DNA of 64,000 bases, taken from the NCBI GenBank assembly GCA_040289475.1, contig PSLF01000007.1:36610-100609 (forward strand). The letters run 5' to 3'. This DNA comes from Acidimicrobiia bacterium (lineage in GTDB: Bacteria > Actinomycetota > Acidimicrobiia > ATN3 > PSLF01). The notes under the pieces are model-generated. The model searched no databases and was not told the origin of the DNA. It saw only the letters and a program-made list of their open reading frames with translations. Shown in pieces: positions 1 through 13,791 of the stretch; position 1 is the stretch's first letter, and every line of letters begins with the position of its first letter. The position numbers and the translations under genes are program-made.

Positions 1-5343
<5,343 letters not shown>

Positions 5344-5414
5344 GGATACCACCCCTATCGGTCAGCTTGGAGAGAGAAAGTAAACGATGGCGGAAGTAGG
5401 CACAGCAAATTTAG

Positions 5415-5443
5415 ATGATACTCCGTCCACTTCCCACGGTCAA
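5415..5443 (-). promoter_or_regulatory. Predicted sigma-70-type promoter of rpoBC
   Basis: On the minus strand TTGACC (5443-5438), a 17-bp spacer and TATCAT (5420-5415) match the -35/-10 consensus well. Transcription would begin near 5408, giving a leader of about 60 nt before rpoB. It lies in the 170-bp rplL-rpoB gap, where I see no terminator, so read-through from rplJL probably adds to it. Confidence 0.6.
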
Positions 5444-5449
5444 GAATCA

Positions 5450-5463
5450 TTTATTGCAATAAA
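5450..5463. repeat. 14-bp perfect palindrome next to the rpoB promoter
   Basis: TTTATTGCAATAAA is a perfect inverted repeat ending 6 bp upstream of the predicted rpoB -35 box. It could be an operator or activator site; the binding protein is unknown. It is AT-rich relative to its surroundings. Confidence 0.5.
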
Positions 5464-5519
5464 CACAGAGGCCATTGGGCACTTTGGAATGTACTCCCTT
5501 TTACCCTGCATTCTGCTCT

Positions 5520-5915
5520 TTACTTGAGCTCCACAGTTGCCCCGGCAGCCTCCAGCTGTTGTTTGGCCTTTTCGGCCTCCTCTTTGGAGACTTTCTCCAA
5601 AACCGGTTTGGGTGCGGAGTCGACCAAATCCTTGGCTTCTTTAAGACCCAGATTGGTCAGCGCTCTAACTTCCTTGATAACTTGAATTTTCTTCTCCCCG
5701 GCGCTGGTTAGAACTACGTCAAATTCGTCCTTTTCCTCTTCTGCGGGTCCCGCCTCATCAGCCGGCGCGGCCGTAGCTGCGGCCACTGCTACCGGAGCAG
5801 CTGCAGAAACACCGAATTCTTCCTCGAATGCCTTTACAAACTCTGACAGTTCCAGCACCGTCATGTTCTTGAAGTGCTCGATCAGCTCTTCAGTTGTCAG
5901 CTTGGTATTGGCCAT
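5520..5915 (-). CDS. rplL: Ribosomal protein bL12 (L7/L12)
   Basis: Stalk protein of the large ribosomal subunit that recruits translation GTPases. The 131-residue product begins [11 protein letters not shown] and has the N-terminal dimerisation helix, an Ala/Pro/Glu-rich flexible hinge (about residues 40-65) and the globular C-terminal domain with the ending AGATVELK. The open frame extends 22 codons further upstream, but the ATG at 5915 follows AGGGAGGAG by 5 nt and matches the usual start. It lies 109 nt downstream of rplJ and is co-transcribed with it. Confidence 0.97.
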   Translation of the reverse strand: MANTKLTTEELIEHFKNMTVLELSEFVKAFEEEFGVSAAAPVAVAAATAAPADEAGPAEEEKDEFDVVLTSAGEKKIQVIKEVRALTNLGLKEAKDLVDSAPKPVLEKVSKEEAEKAKQQLEAAGATVELK

Positions 5916-6024
5916 TACTCCTCCCTTCGCTCTATTTCCGGGTCCTCGACCATTACCATAAAAAATCTTGCGGGACTGCAAGCCCCTCTAACACCGATTG
6001 GTAGGCGTTCATTGTCACAAACTC

Positions 6025-6558
6025 CTACTCCGTGCTTGAAGCAGCCTCTGCCTGCCTCAACCGCGCTCCTAGAGCACAGGCAGCTCTGCGCAATAATCCA
6101 GACGTGGCAGCTGCTACCCCGAAGAGAGGTGCCTTCATAGCGCCCGCGGCTTTGGAAAGCAATACGTCCCTAGGCTCAATCTTTGCAAGGCGTTCAACGT
6201 CTTCTGCGACAAGGACTCGGGAGGCCAGCGTGCCTCCCTTGATTACAAGAGATGGATGATCTTGTGCGAAATCGCGCAGGGCTTTTGCAACTGGCACCGC
6301 ATCACCCTTGTAAAATGCGAGTGCGGATGGACCTTCGAAAAAGTGGGAAAGGCTCTGCTTGCCTGTGCGCTCAAGAGCGATCTTAGTGAGCGTGTTCCGC
6401 ACAACCTTGAACTCCGCAGAGTTCTGTCGCAAAGCGTTTCTGAGCTGCGCTAGCTCGGCCACAGTGAGTCCTCTGTACTCGGTTATGAACACTCCTTGGG
6501 ACTCGTTTAAACTCTTTTCTAGTTCAGCGACTACAGCTTCCTTCTCTGGCCTGGGCAC
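6025..6558 (-). CDS. rplJ: Ribosomal protein uL10
   Basis: Base of the ribosomal stalk, binding 23S rRNA and bL12 dimers. 177 residues beginning MPRPEKEAVVAELEKSL from a GTG at 6558, with AGAGGAG 7 nt upstream. The conserved FITEYRGLTVAELAQLR block and FKVVRNTL are present. The C-terminal bL12-binding helix is Ala-rich, and the product ends with an acidic Ser/Glu tail. It is the first gene of rplJL and is preceded by a structured leader resembling the L10 autoregulatory leader. Confidence 0.97.
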   Translation of the reverse strand: MPRPEKEAVVAELEKSLNESQGVFITEYRGLTVAELAQLRNALRQNSAEFKVVRNTLTKIALERTGKQSLSHFFEGPSALAFYKGDAVPVAKALRDFAQDHPSLVIKGGTLASRVLVAEDVERLAKIEPRDVLLSKAAGAMKAPLFGVAAATSGLLRRAACALGARLRQAEAASSTE

Positions 6559-6797
6559 TCCGGCTCCTCTAGGAATCCTCTAATAGAAAGCTCGCAATAG
6601 AAAGCTCGCTTTACGGCAACTAACTTGTGCGTCATGGCAAGCCTTGTTGCACAGGGAGATCCGGAGAAAGGCGAGGCAAAGAGACTTGGCTTCGGGTGGC
6701 TTCGCTGAATGCGATCGCCTCGGCAGGCGGGGTGCAGCCTCTATCCGCGCCCCCATTACGCTCCTACGCTCCGGACGCACCTGCTGTCTTTGGCCGA
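6559..6797 (-). promoter_or_regulatory. L10-type leader of rplJL mRNA
   Basis: The ~240-nt untranslated leader contains, in RNA order, AGACAGCAGGTG (6789-6778) and later GCCTGCCGAGG (6728-6718). GCAGG pairs with CCTGC, and these two blocks are the conserved core of the L10 leader, where the L10-(L12)4 complex binds its own mRNA and represses rplJL. I identify it from this remembered consensus; a covariance-model search was not possible. Confidence 0.65.
6582..6609. repeat. Perfect 14-bp tandem duplication in the rplJ leader
   Basis: AATAGAAAGCTCGC occurs twice in direct succession (6582-6595 and 6596-6609). It lies about 24-51 nt upstream of the rplJ start, just before its ribosome-binding site. 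Confidence 0.9.
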
Positions 6798-6803
6798 GGG
6801 GGC

Positions 6804-6831
6804 ACTATACCACGGCACCGACAGGTGACAA
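6804..6831 (-). promoter_or_regulatory. Predicted promoter of rplJL
   Basis: On the minus strand TTGTCA (6831-6826), a 16-bp spacer and TATAGT (6809-6804). Transcription would start near 6797, directly before the conserved L10-leader core, which supports both calls. Confidence 0.55.
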
Positions 6832-6935
6832 TCAAAATATCTCACTCCCCAGAGTGGGCACGGTCCTGGTGAAGAAGGTTTAAGACTCCACGAACAGTGC
6901 ATTCTTAGCGCTTCTTAGAATCGTGTAAAAGACTT

Positions 6936-6957
6936 CGATGCATCGCCGCATGTGCGG
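6936..6957. promoter_or_regulatory. Two abutting palindromes upstream of acs
   Basis: CGATGCATCG (6936-6945, perfect) is directly followed by CCGCATGTGCGG (6946-6957, 5-bp arms). They lie about 130 bp before acs in the divergent rplJ/acs gap and may be operator sites. I found no convincing acs promoter in 6832-7087. Confidence 0.3.
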
Positions 6958-7087
6958 GTGTAAAAATGGTGAGAAGTCAGAAGGGGTGGCTACCGTCCCA
7001 AAGTGATAGGGTCTGATAGAGAATCCGTAATTGCGAGACAGCGTGGCCGCTACCAATTAGCAATCGAGTGAGTCGAGAGGAGCTCGA

Positions 7088-9070
7088 ATGAGCCTTGGCA
7101 GTTCGCAGTCTGGTGGGGACGCAATCGAGGTTCTTCTCTCCGAGCAGAGGACTTTTCCTCCACCAAAGGAGTTTGCTGCTCGAGCCAACATCTCGGACCC
7201 CGACATTTACGAAAAAGCAGCATCTGATGCAGAAAGGTTCTGGGCACAGCAAGCCGATAGGCTGTCGTGGTTCAAAAAATGGGATCGAGTCCTCGAGTGG
7301 GATCCCCCTTTTGCGAAGTGGTTCCTCGGCGGCAAACTCAATGTCTCGTACAACTGCATAGACCGCCATCTCCCTGCAAAAGCGGCGAAAATAGCGTTTT
7401 TTTGGGAAGGCGAACCTGGTGAAAAACGAGTCGTCACTTACGGCGAGCTTATGGTCCAGGTCGCAAAGTGCGCGAACGCTCTTAGGTCTTTGGGAGTACG
7501 CCGCGGTGATCGCGTTGCCATCTACATGGGCATGGTTCCCGAGCTTGCTATCGCCATGCTGGCGTGCACAAGGATCGGGGCTGTGCACTCCGTAGTTTTC
7601 GGGGGCTTTTCCTCCGAAGCCCTGGCGGACAGAGTAAACGACGCACAAGCGAAGGTCCTCATCACTCAAGACGCGGGGTGGCGCCGGGGTAACGTTGTGC
7701 CTCTGAAGGCCAACGCCGACAAGGCATTGGAGTCGACCCCCTCGGTCGAAAAGGTCCTAGTGTTCAAAAGAATGGACTCGTACGAGATTTCGATGAAAGA
7801 CGGGCGCGACTTTTTCTGGCATGAAGTTGTCGAAGCCCAGTCTGAGAAGTGCGATCCTGAAGCAATGGATGCAGAGGACATGCTTTACATCCTCTACACC
7901 TCCGGAACCACGGCAAAACCCAAGGGTATCGTGCATAGCACCGGAGGGTACCTGACACAGGTTAGCTTCACGCACTGGGCTGTTTTCGATATCAAAGAAG
8001 ACGATATCTACTGGTGTGCGGCAGACATCGGATGGGTTACAGGCCATTCCTACATAGTGTACGGACCACTATCGAACGGCGTAACGGGCATCCTCTACGA
8101 AGGCACACCTGACTTTCCCGAAAAAGACCGCTGGTGGCGAATAGTAGAGGAGTATAAGGCGACAATCCTGTACACAGCGCCGACGGCCATCCGAACCTTT
8201 ATGAGATGGGGACCGCAATACCCTGGTAAGCACGACCTTTCTTCGCTGCGACTGTTGGGGAGCGTTGGAGAACCGATAAACCCCGAGGCATGGATGTGGT
8301 ATCACTCGATCATCGGCGGAGAGAGATGTCCGATCGTGGATACCTGGTGGCAAACGGAAACGGGCTCTATACTCATTAGCCCTCTGCCTGGTCTTACAAC
8401 TACGAAACCGGGCTCAGCTACTCGTCCACTTCCAGGGATAAAAGCCAACGTCTACGACGACGATGGGAATCCTGTAGACCCCGGCCACGGAGGATACTTG
8501 GTGATCGAGGAGCCATGGCCTTCGATGCTGCGCACGATCTACGGTGATCCCGAGCGATACCGCAATACCTACTGGTCCCGCTTCGACGGCGTGTATTTCA
8601 CCGGAGACGGATGTCGCCTTGACGAAGACCGCTACTTCTGGCTAATGGGCAGAGTTGACGACGTGATGAACGTTGCGGGCCATCGAATTTCTACGGCCGA
8701 AGTCGAGTCTGCCCTTGTGGCACACCCTGCTGTGGCAGAGGCAGCTGTAGTCGGCCGCAGCGATCCCGACAGTGGCCAGGCAATAGCAGCTTTCGTAACT
8801 CTCGCAGGGGGGAGCTACGACGGAGACGAAGAAGCTCTCATATCTGAATTACGGGAATGGGTAGCTGAGAAAATCGGAAAGATTGCTCGTCCTAAGAGCA
8901 TAGTAATCACCGATGACCTTCCAAAGACGCGTTCAGGAAAGATCATGCGGCGTTTGCTAAGAGACATCTCGGAACAGCGCCAGCTTGGAGACGTAACGAC
9001 TCTTGCGAACGCTGATGTAGTCGAAGAGATCAGGCGTCTGGCCGAAGCGCGCCGCTCCGAAGAAGATTGA
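7088..9070 (+). CDS. acs: Acetyl-coenzyme A synthetase
   Basis: AMP-forming acetate-CoA ligase: acetate + ATP + CoA to acetyl-CoA, through acetyl-AMP. 660 residues, the normal length. The N-terminal ACS domain contains WFLGGKLNVSYNCIDRHL; the ATP-binding loop YTSGTTAKPKG lies near residue 268; WWQTETG lies near 419; and the C-terminal swivel domain carries the catalytic lysine in RSGKIMRR near 617, the residue usually acetylated by Pat-type enzymes. The P-loop reads TTAKPKG rather than the commoner TGKPKG. ATG at 7088 follows GAGAGGAG. It overlaps the next gene by TTGA and interrupts the ribosomal protein cluster in the opposite orientation. Confidence 0.97.
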   Translation: MSLGSSQSGGDAIEVLLSEQRTFPPPKEFAARANISDPDIYEKAASDAERFWAQQADRLSWFKKWDRVLEWDPPFAKWFLGGKLNVSYNCIDRHLPAKAAKIAFFWEGEPGEKRVVTYGELMVQVAKCANALRSLGVRRGDRVAIYMGMVPELAIAMLACTRIGAVHSVVFGGFSSEALADRVNDAQAKVLITQDAGWRRGNVVPLKANADKALESTPSVEKVLVFKRMDSYEISMKDGRDFFWHEVVEAQSEKCDPEAMDAEDMLYILYTSGTTAKPKGIVHSTGGYLTQVSFTHWAVFDIKEDDIYWCAADIGWVTGHSYIVYGPLSNGVTGILYEGTPDFPEKDRWWRIVEEYKATILYTAPTAIRTFMRWGPQYPGKHDLSSLRLLGSVGEPINPEAWMWYHSIIGGERCPIVDTWWQTETGSILISPLPGLTTTKPGSATRPLPGIKANVYDDDGNPVDPGHGGYLVIEEPWPSMLRTIYGDPERYRNTYWSRFDGVYFTGDGCRLDEDRYFWLMGRVDDVMNVAGHRISTAEVESALVAHPAVAEAAVVGRSDPDSGQAIAAFVTLAGGSYDGDEEALISELREWVAEKIGKIARPKSIVITDDLPKTRSGKIMRRLLRDISEQRQLGDVTTLANADVVEEIRRLAEARRSEED

Positions 9071-10866
9071 TTGCCTCTCTCGCGGGAGCGGTCGGCGGAG
9101 CATTCATCGCACTCGCCGTCTGCCTTTTCGGACCGTCAGATCGACAGCGGAAATGGATCCCCTGCTCTTGTGCAACCATCGTTTCATTCGCCACTATCTA
9201 TGCTTTGCAGGCAATCTCGATGCGAAGCTTTTACGACGGTGGTCAAGGGGATAACAGGTATCAGCTAGCAATTGTTGGCCAAGTACAGGCCGGAAATCTT
9301 TTGGGAGACTACTTTTACAGAGGGGTGCGAGCTCACTATCCCCCGCTGTACTTTTGGATAGCCGGAGGAGCCGGTCGCCTACTTGGTATGGACGCCCAGA
9401 CCACTGTCCGATGGGCTCCGATCGTAGCACTTCTGATCTCCGCTGCCGGTTTGGCGTGGATCGCACGACAAATAGGAGCTCACCCGTCCTACACCTTGAT
9501 CATCGTCTTTGCCCTGGGCAGCTTTGCAGCATACTACCTGTTTTCCTACCCCCCTGACAGAGGTCTGTGGATGGTACTAGCCGCAAAACCCCAACAGCTC
9601 CTGGGTGGTGTCGCCTGCTTGGCACTCCCAGTCGCATCAACCCGCCTCCTCCAGAGGCGCGGAGCAGCCATCGCCTCAATAGCACTGCTCGCTTCGGCTC
9701 TTGTCCTTACCATGCCTATCTATGCCCCTATTGGATTTTTAGCAGCCATAGGGACCGCCGTTTTTTTGAAAAGCAGCGAAAAACGGGCGGTCTCAGCTGC
9801 GACCGTCGCAGCCGGGCTGGGATTGGGTGTGCTTATTTCGTCGTTCTACCTAGTGCCTGTAGTAAAGGGCTTGCTGAGAACAAACAGTTCTTCGGGTTAC
9901 ATCTACTGGCAGTCCTTGGCGAGCCTTGACATATCCCATTGGACCGTAGGATTCGGTTTTGGAATTCCGATAACACTGGCTGCTTTTTCGGTAAAACGAC
10001 TACTGAATCGCAGTTACGACGACCCCCCACGGGCATTAATAGTGCTTCTGCTAACTACTTTTTTGGCATGGCTGGTTTTTTTGTCGGCATATCTCACTTA
10101 TCCGTTGTTTGGATGGAGTCTTTTTACGTGGTGGGTGACAGTGCCGAGTCTGCTCGGTACTTGTCTCCTAGCAAGCTGGCAAGTGGGTTTGTGCATAGAT
10201 CACTACATGTCCAAGCCGCGCCAAGGACACCACTATAAAACAGAGGCGTTGGTACGAACTGGAACTGCAGCCGTCGTGGCCATCTTCTCCCTCTCATGGT
10301 TCGCAGCCACCGACGACTTACTCGCATACGCGCACAGCCCGATCGACCCTGACTTTGCGGCGGCAGCTAAGGTGCTTGAGTTGTCGACGAGTAAGAAAAG
10401 CTCTTTTGTGGGTGGGCAGGAGGAATTGATCGTCTCGGCTCTGTCGGGACGGGGGCTTGTCTTCGTAGCCCATAGTTTTTACGCCAGCCCACTCGTTGAT
10501 TCAGATGTGCGGCGAGAGGACGTGCTGAATTTGCTTCATCGTCCCTCCTGCCAAAAGGTCTTTGAGTTGAAAGAGAAATACGGAATGGAGGCGATAGCAC
10601 TCAACCCTGCAACTAGATGGATAAAGCTGTTGGAGACCGTGAGTTCGGTCTCGGTCGAGGACGGCACTCCACCTCTTGTCGATAACGACCTAGTCTTCTC
10701 CGAGCTCGTAGCGGTAAAACGCGGAGATCCAAAGAGAGTATCCAAAACCGTCATTCACAGGGCCTCCCCAGAACTTGCCATGCTTCCATGTCTGAAGCAA
10801 AGGTTCAAGTCTCCTGCCTTGATCGTCTTCCTAGTTGAAGACCTACCTCAAATTCAACCGTCTTAG
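9067..10866 (+). CDS. GT-C type membrane glycosyltransferase, AftA-like
   Basis: A 599-residue integral membrane protein with about 11-12 hydrophobic segments in residues 1-435 and a soluble C-terminal domain of ~160 residues, probably extracytoplasmic. After the second membrane segment comes the acidic motif GDNRYQ and then HYPPLYFWIAGG. This layout resembles the N-terminal region of AftA, the decaprenyl-phosphoarabinose-dependent enzyme that primes arabinan on galactan, where an Asp in the first loop and YPPGWFW follow one another. The TTG start at 9067 overlaps the acs stop by 4 nt (TTGA), implying translational coupling. The substrate is unknown; other GT-C transferases remain possible. 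Confidence 0.5.
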   Translation: MIASLAGAVGGAFIALAVCLFGPSDRQRKWIPCSCATIVSFATIYALQAISMRSFYDGGQGDNRYQLAIVGQVQAGNLLGDYFYRGVRAHYPPLYFWIAGGAGRLLGMDAQTTVRWAPIVALLISAAGLAWIARQIGAHPSYTLIIVFALGSFAAYYLFSYPPDRGLWMVLAAKPQQLLGGVACLALPVASTRLLQRRGAAIASIALLASALVLTMPIYAPIGFLAAIGTAVFLKSSEKRAVSAATVAAGLGLGVLISSFYLVPVVKGLLRTNSSSGYIYWQSLASLDISHWTVGFGFGIPITLAAFSVKRLLNRSYDDPPRALIVLLLTTFLAWLVFLSAYLTYPLFGWSLFTWWVTVPSLLGTCLLASWQVGLCIDHYMSKPRQGHHYKTEALVRTGTAAVVAIFSLSWFAATDDLLAYAHSPIDPDFAAAAKVLELSTSKKSSFVGGQEELIVSALSGRGLVFVAHSFYASPLVDSDVRREDVLNLLHRPSCQKVFELKEKYGMEAIALNPATRWIKLLETVSSVSVEDGTPPLVDNDLVFSELVAVKRGDPKRVSKTVIHRASPELAMLPCLKQRFKSPALIVFLVEDLPQIQPS

Positions 10867-10950
10867 GCTGGAGAGTCGGCGTTGAAAAGTCCGCAGCGAC
10901 AAAGGGATACGGAACAAGCGATCACGGCATCGGTTGTCCTTCAGTAATGA

Positions 10951-10990
10951 CCTAGCAGGACTCCTTTGGTCGATTCCACGTCCTACTAGG
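10951..10990. repeat. Inverted repeat between convergent genes
   Basis: CCTAGCAGGAC (10951-10961) and GTCCTACTAGG (10980-10990) form an 11-bp stem with one mismatch and an 18-nt loop, overlapping the rplA stop codon. There is no T-run on either strand, so it is at best an atypical terminator or RNA 3'-end structure. Confidence 0.4.
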
Positions 10991-11681
10991 GCCGTACTTT
11001 CAGGGGATCGATTTTGATGCCAGGTCCCATCGTACTGGAGACAGCTGCCTTTTTTATGTACCGACCCTTGGCTGTTGGCGGCTTAGCGCGTATGAGCTCC
11101 TCTGCTACAGCAGCGAAGTTCTCCACAAGCTTGTCGACATCGAAGCTGACCTTGCCGATCGGAACGTGAACATTACCGGTACGGTCATTCCGATACTCGA
11201 TTTTTCCAGCCTTGAAATCCCGGACTGCATCAGCAACATCGAACGTCACAGTCCCCGACTTGGGATTGGGCATTAGCCCTCGCGGTCCCAAAATTTTTCC
11301 GACTTTTCCGACCTGGCTCATAATGTCGGGGGTTGCGATTGCTACATCAAAATCTAAAAACCCTTTCTCCACGCGAGCAACAAGGTCTTGTCCTCCAACG
11401 ATGTCGGCACCTGCCTCTTCTGCCTCTCTTGCTTTCTCACCCTCCGCGAAAACGGCTACCTTTTTGGTCTTGCCGGTTCCATGAGGGAGTCTTATAGTTC
11501 CCCTCACATTCTGGTCCGCCTTCCGAGGATCTATACCCAGCCGGAAGACAGCCTCGACAGTCTCATCAAAGTTTGCGTATGCCAACTCTTTAGCAATACG
11601 GATGGCGTCCTGGGGCGGGTACGCCGCTTGGCGGTCGAATCGGGACGCCGCTTGTCGGTACTTCTTGGATCTAACTGCCAT
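10986..11681 (-). CDS. rplA: Ribosomal protein uL1
   Basis: Forms the L1 stalk of the 50S subunit at the E site. 231 residues beginning [10 protein letters not shown]. Conserved blocks include [31 protein letters not shown] and the C-terminal [21 protein letters not shown]. The frame also opens one codon earlier at a TTG, but ATG at 11681 with GGAGG 5 nt upstream is the natural start. It follows rplK by 60 nt and is the last gene of this half of the ribosomal cluster; rplJ lies 4.4 kb further on because of the acs insertion. Confidence 0.97.
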   Translation of the reverse strand: MAVRSKKYRQAASRFDRQAAYPPQDAIRIAKELAYANFDETVEAVFRLGIDPRKADQNVRGTIRLPHGTGKTKKVAVFAEGEKAREAEEAGADIVGGQDLVARVEKGFLDFDVAIATPDIMSQVGKVGKILGPRGLMPNPKSGTVTFDVADAVRDFKAGKIEYRNDRTGNVHVPIGKVSFDVDKLVENFAAVAEELIRAKPPTAKGRYIKKAAVSSTMGPGIKIDPLKVRP

Positions 11682-11741
11682 CAAATCCTCCGGCTCTCGA
11701 ACCCCACTTCATCGAGGTGTATCGGATCGACTGAGTGCCTA

Positions 11742-12173
11742 TCATCTGGCTACTTCAATCCCCATCGATCGCGCCGTCCCCTCGATGATTCGCATGGCGG
11801 CTTCCACATCGCCAGCGTTCAGATCTGGAAGCTTCGTTTCTGCGATCTGGCGCACCTGCTGAATCGTGACCCTTCCCACACTGCTTCGACCTGGATTCGA
11901 CGCCCCTTTCTCTAGTCCTGCCGCCTGCTTTAGTAAGACTGAGGCCGGCGGCGTCTTGGTAACGAAGCTAAAGCTTCGGTCCTCGAAGACAGTGATCTCT
12001 ACGGGAACGATTGTTCCGGTCTGCGCCTTCGTGGCGTCGTTATAGGCCTTGCAGAACTCCATTATGTTGACCCCGTGCTGGCCCAGAGCGGTCCCGACTG
12101 GCGGAGCTGGTGTCGCCTGGCCCGCAGGCAACTGAAGCTTGATAATTGCGGCTATCTTCTTTTTCTTTGCCAT
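11742..12173 (-). CDS. rplK: Ribosomal protein uL11
   Basis: Binds the GTPase-associated centre of 23S rRNA and is needed for stringent-factor activation. 143 residues from ATG 12173, beginning [18 protein letters not shown]. The N-terminal domain has the conserved [21 protein letters not shown] block; the RNA-binding C-terminal domain has [13 protein letters not shown] and [19 protein letters not shown] sequence lies about 14 nt upstream, so the ribosome-binding site is not optimal. It is 73 nt downstream of nusG. Confidence 0.97.
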   Translation of the reverse strand: MAKKKKIAAIIKLQLPAGQATPAPPVGTALGQHGVNIMEFCKAYNDATKAQTGTIVPVEITVFEDRSFSFVTKTPPASVLLKQAAGLEKGASNPGRSSVGRVTIQQVRQIAETKLPDLNAGDVEAAMRIIEGTARSMGIEVAR

Positions 12174-12246
12174 AGCAAACTGCCGTTCCCCTCTAACTCA
12201 TAACTGTTCTGGGAAATGCTCGTCGAAACGCCCAGTCACGATGGGG

Positions 12247-13053
12247 TCAGATCTTAGTTACCTCGCCAAAGTTGAGCTCGACTGGAGTTTCTCGACCAAA
12301 GATATTAACCAGCACCTTGAGCTTCGACTGGTCGGGATTGATCTCTGCGATCTGACCCGCAAAGTCCGCGAACGGGCCAGTCACGACACGCACCGTCTCC
12401 CCGACCTCGAACTCTATTCGAGGCCTGGCTTTTCTCTGGTATTCGGGCCGCGCCTGCAGTATCTGCTCTACTTCTTGGCGGCTCAAAGGTGTCGGTTTCG
12501 GTCCCGAGCCAACGAATCCCGTGACCCCAGGCGTGTTGCGGACCACGTGCCAAGATGCATCATTTAAGTACATCCGCACTAGCAAGTAACCGGGGAACAC
12601 CTTTTTTTCCGAGACCGTCTTTTTACCATCCTTCCACTCGATAACTTCCTCTGTAGGGATCACGACCTCGAAAATGTCGTTTTCCATGTTCATCGATTTG
12701 ATTCTGGCTTCGAGGTTTTGCTTGACCTTGTTTTCGTATCCTGCATAGGTATGAACAACAAACCAGTCTCCGGGTTGGTCGAAGGGGGACTCGGGATAGT
12801 CTTCTTCTTCGTACTCTTCGTCCTCGTACTCTTCTCCCTCGTACGCGTCCTCGTACTCTTCCTCTACGTCCTCGCCCGAGAAATCTTGTTCGCCCCTCGT
12901 GACTAAGCCTCCTTCGGATTTGGCTTCCTCGGGCCGTTGTTCGAGAGAAGCGAGTACGTTCTCGGGGTGATCCTCCCCTGAGGCCTCTCCTTCCGCTTTG
13001 TCCTGCACCCTCGCCCGGCCCTCCAGTTCCTCTTGTTCTTTCGTTACGGCCAT
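12247..13053 (-). CDS. nusG: Transcription termination/antitermination factor NusG
   Basis: Binds RNA polymerase across the cleft and modulates pausing and termination. 268 residues. The first ~92 form a non-conserved, extremely acidic extension rich in Glu, Asp and Tyr ([20 protein letters not shown]). Then follow the NGN domain ([38 protein letters not shown]) and the C-terminal KOW domain ([19 protein letters not shown]). Actinobacterial NusG proteins often carry acidic N-terminal extensions, but this one is long. ATG 13053 has AGGAGGT 5 nt upstream. It is in an operon with secE (144-nt gap) and rplKA. Confidence 0.97.
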   Translation of the reverse strand: MAVTKEQEELEGRARVQDKAEGEASGEDHPENVLASLEQRPEEAKSEGGLVTRGEQDFSGEDVEEEYEDAYEGEEYEDEEYEEEDYPESPFDQPGDWFVVHTYAGYENKVKQNLEARIKSMNMENDIFEVVIPTEEVIEWKDGKKTVSEKKVFPGYLLVRMYLNDASWHVVRNTPGVTGFVGSGPKPTPLSRQEVEQILQARPEYQRKARPRIEFEVGETVRVVTGPFADFAGQIAEINPDQSKLKVLVNIFGRETPVELNFGEVTKI

Positions 13054-13197
13054 GTCAACCTCCTAGGCAAGTGAGGGGTGAGCGAAAGCAGAGCGGCTCT
13101 GTTGGTGTTCGCCGCTGTCTGCATCCGCTGCATACCGCTCTTTTTGGTGTTGTGTAGCGTCTTCGACTTGGGTCATGTAAATAGCTCCGCAAAAACT

Positions 13198-13527
13198 TCA
13201 CCCCTTGAAGAAGGTAAACACTGCTCTAGCGAGCAACACGTCCGCCGCAAAGACATACAGCCCGAGTAAGACCAGCGTTATGAGAACTACAACCCCGTAC
13301 GTAGATACCTCAGCGCGAGATGGCCACTCTACTTTTTTTAGCTCCGCGATGGACTCGCGAACGAACTTTCCTACTGAGGTTTTCTGCCGCCTCGGAGCAC
13401 TCACAGGCTGGGCCGCACGGCGCTGCACTCTAGCTTGTCGCAGCTCCGCCGTCGACTTTGCGGCTTGCTGAGGGTTGGCTGTCCCTTGGCCCTGCTTCTG
13501 CGCGAGCCGCCGCATCTGTCTGTTCAA
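13198..13527 (-). CDS. secE: Preprotein translocase subunit SecE
   Basis: Small essential membrane subunit of the SecYEG channel. 109 residues: a basic, Gln/Ala-rich N-terminal region, the conserved amphipathic helix FVRESIAELKKVEWPSRAEV and one membrane span near residues 76-100. The start is taken as TTG 13527, with GGAGG 10 nt upstream. An in-frame ATG at 13515 is possible and would shorten the protein by four residues. It lies between tRNA-Trp and nusG, the standard arrangement. Confidence 0.95.
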   Translation of the reverse strand: MNRQMRRLAQKQGQGTANPQQAAKSTAELRQARVQRRAAQPVSAPRRQKTSVGKFVRESIAELKKVEWPSRAEVSTYGVVVLITLVLLGLYVFAADVLLARAVFTFFKG

Positions 13528-13589
13528 TTCGATACATCCTCCGCAATCTAGCCGGTTTTCGCAACCGATCGGATAAGTGCATAACGGGG

Positions 13590-13663
13590 CAGGGCAGGAG
13601 GGATTCGAACCCCCAACCGCCGGTTTTGGAGACCGGTGCTCTACCTGCTTGAGCTACTGCCCT
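13590..13663 (-). tRNA. tRNA-Trp (anticodon CCA)
   Basis: A 74-nt cloverleaf on the minus strand: acceptor AGGGCAG/CTGCCCT, D-arm GCTC...GAGC, anticodon stem CCGGT/ACCGG with loop CTCCAAA (anticodon CCA), and T-arm with TTCGAAT. The 3' CCA is not encoded, since the sequence continues CCCC after discriminator G. The position upstream of secE-nusG is conserved in many bacteria. Confidence 0.96.
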
Positions 13664-13762
13664 TCGATGTCGCGCGCCGCTCCGGTGAGATGAGGATCCA
13701 CATTGATCCTAGCCCCGTAGCGCCGTTTGCCGGACGCGCCGACAAAACCGGGCCTTGCGCTA

Positions 13763-13791
13763 TTGTTCCGCAGGGGTCGGTTCAGTATATG
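13763..13791 (+). promoter_or_regulatory. Possible gpgS promoter, overlapping a divergent -10 for tRNA-Trp/secE
   Basis: Plus strand: TTGTTC (13763-13768), 17-bp spacer, TATATG (13786-13791). On the minus strand the overlapping hexamer TATACT (13789-13784) is a good -10 for the tRNA-Trp-secE-nusG transcript, although its -35 is poor. If both are real, the two promoters exclude one another. Confidence 0.3.

Noticed and set aside
12718..12906. Plus-strand 62-codon hydrophobic reading frame rich in Val, Leu and Phe, looking like a membrane peptide
   Set aside because: It is the exact antisense of the acidic Glu/Asp/Tyr tract of nusG; the composition is a by-product, and no ribosome-binding site precedes it.
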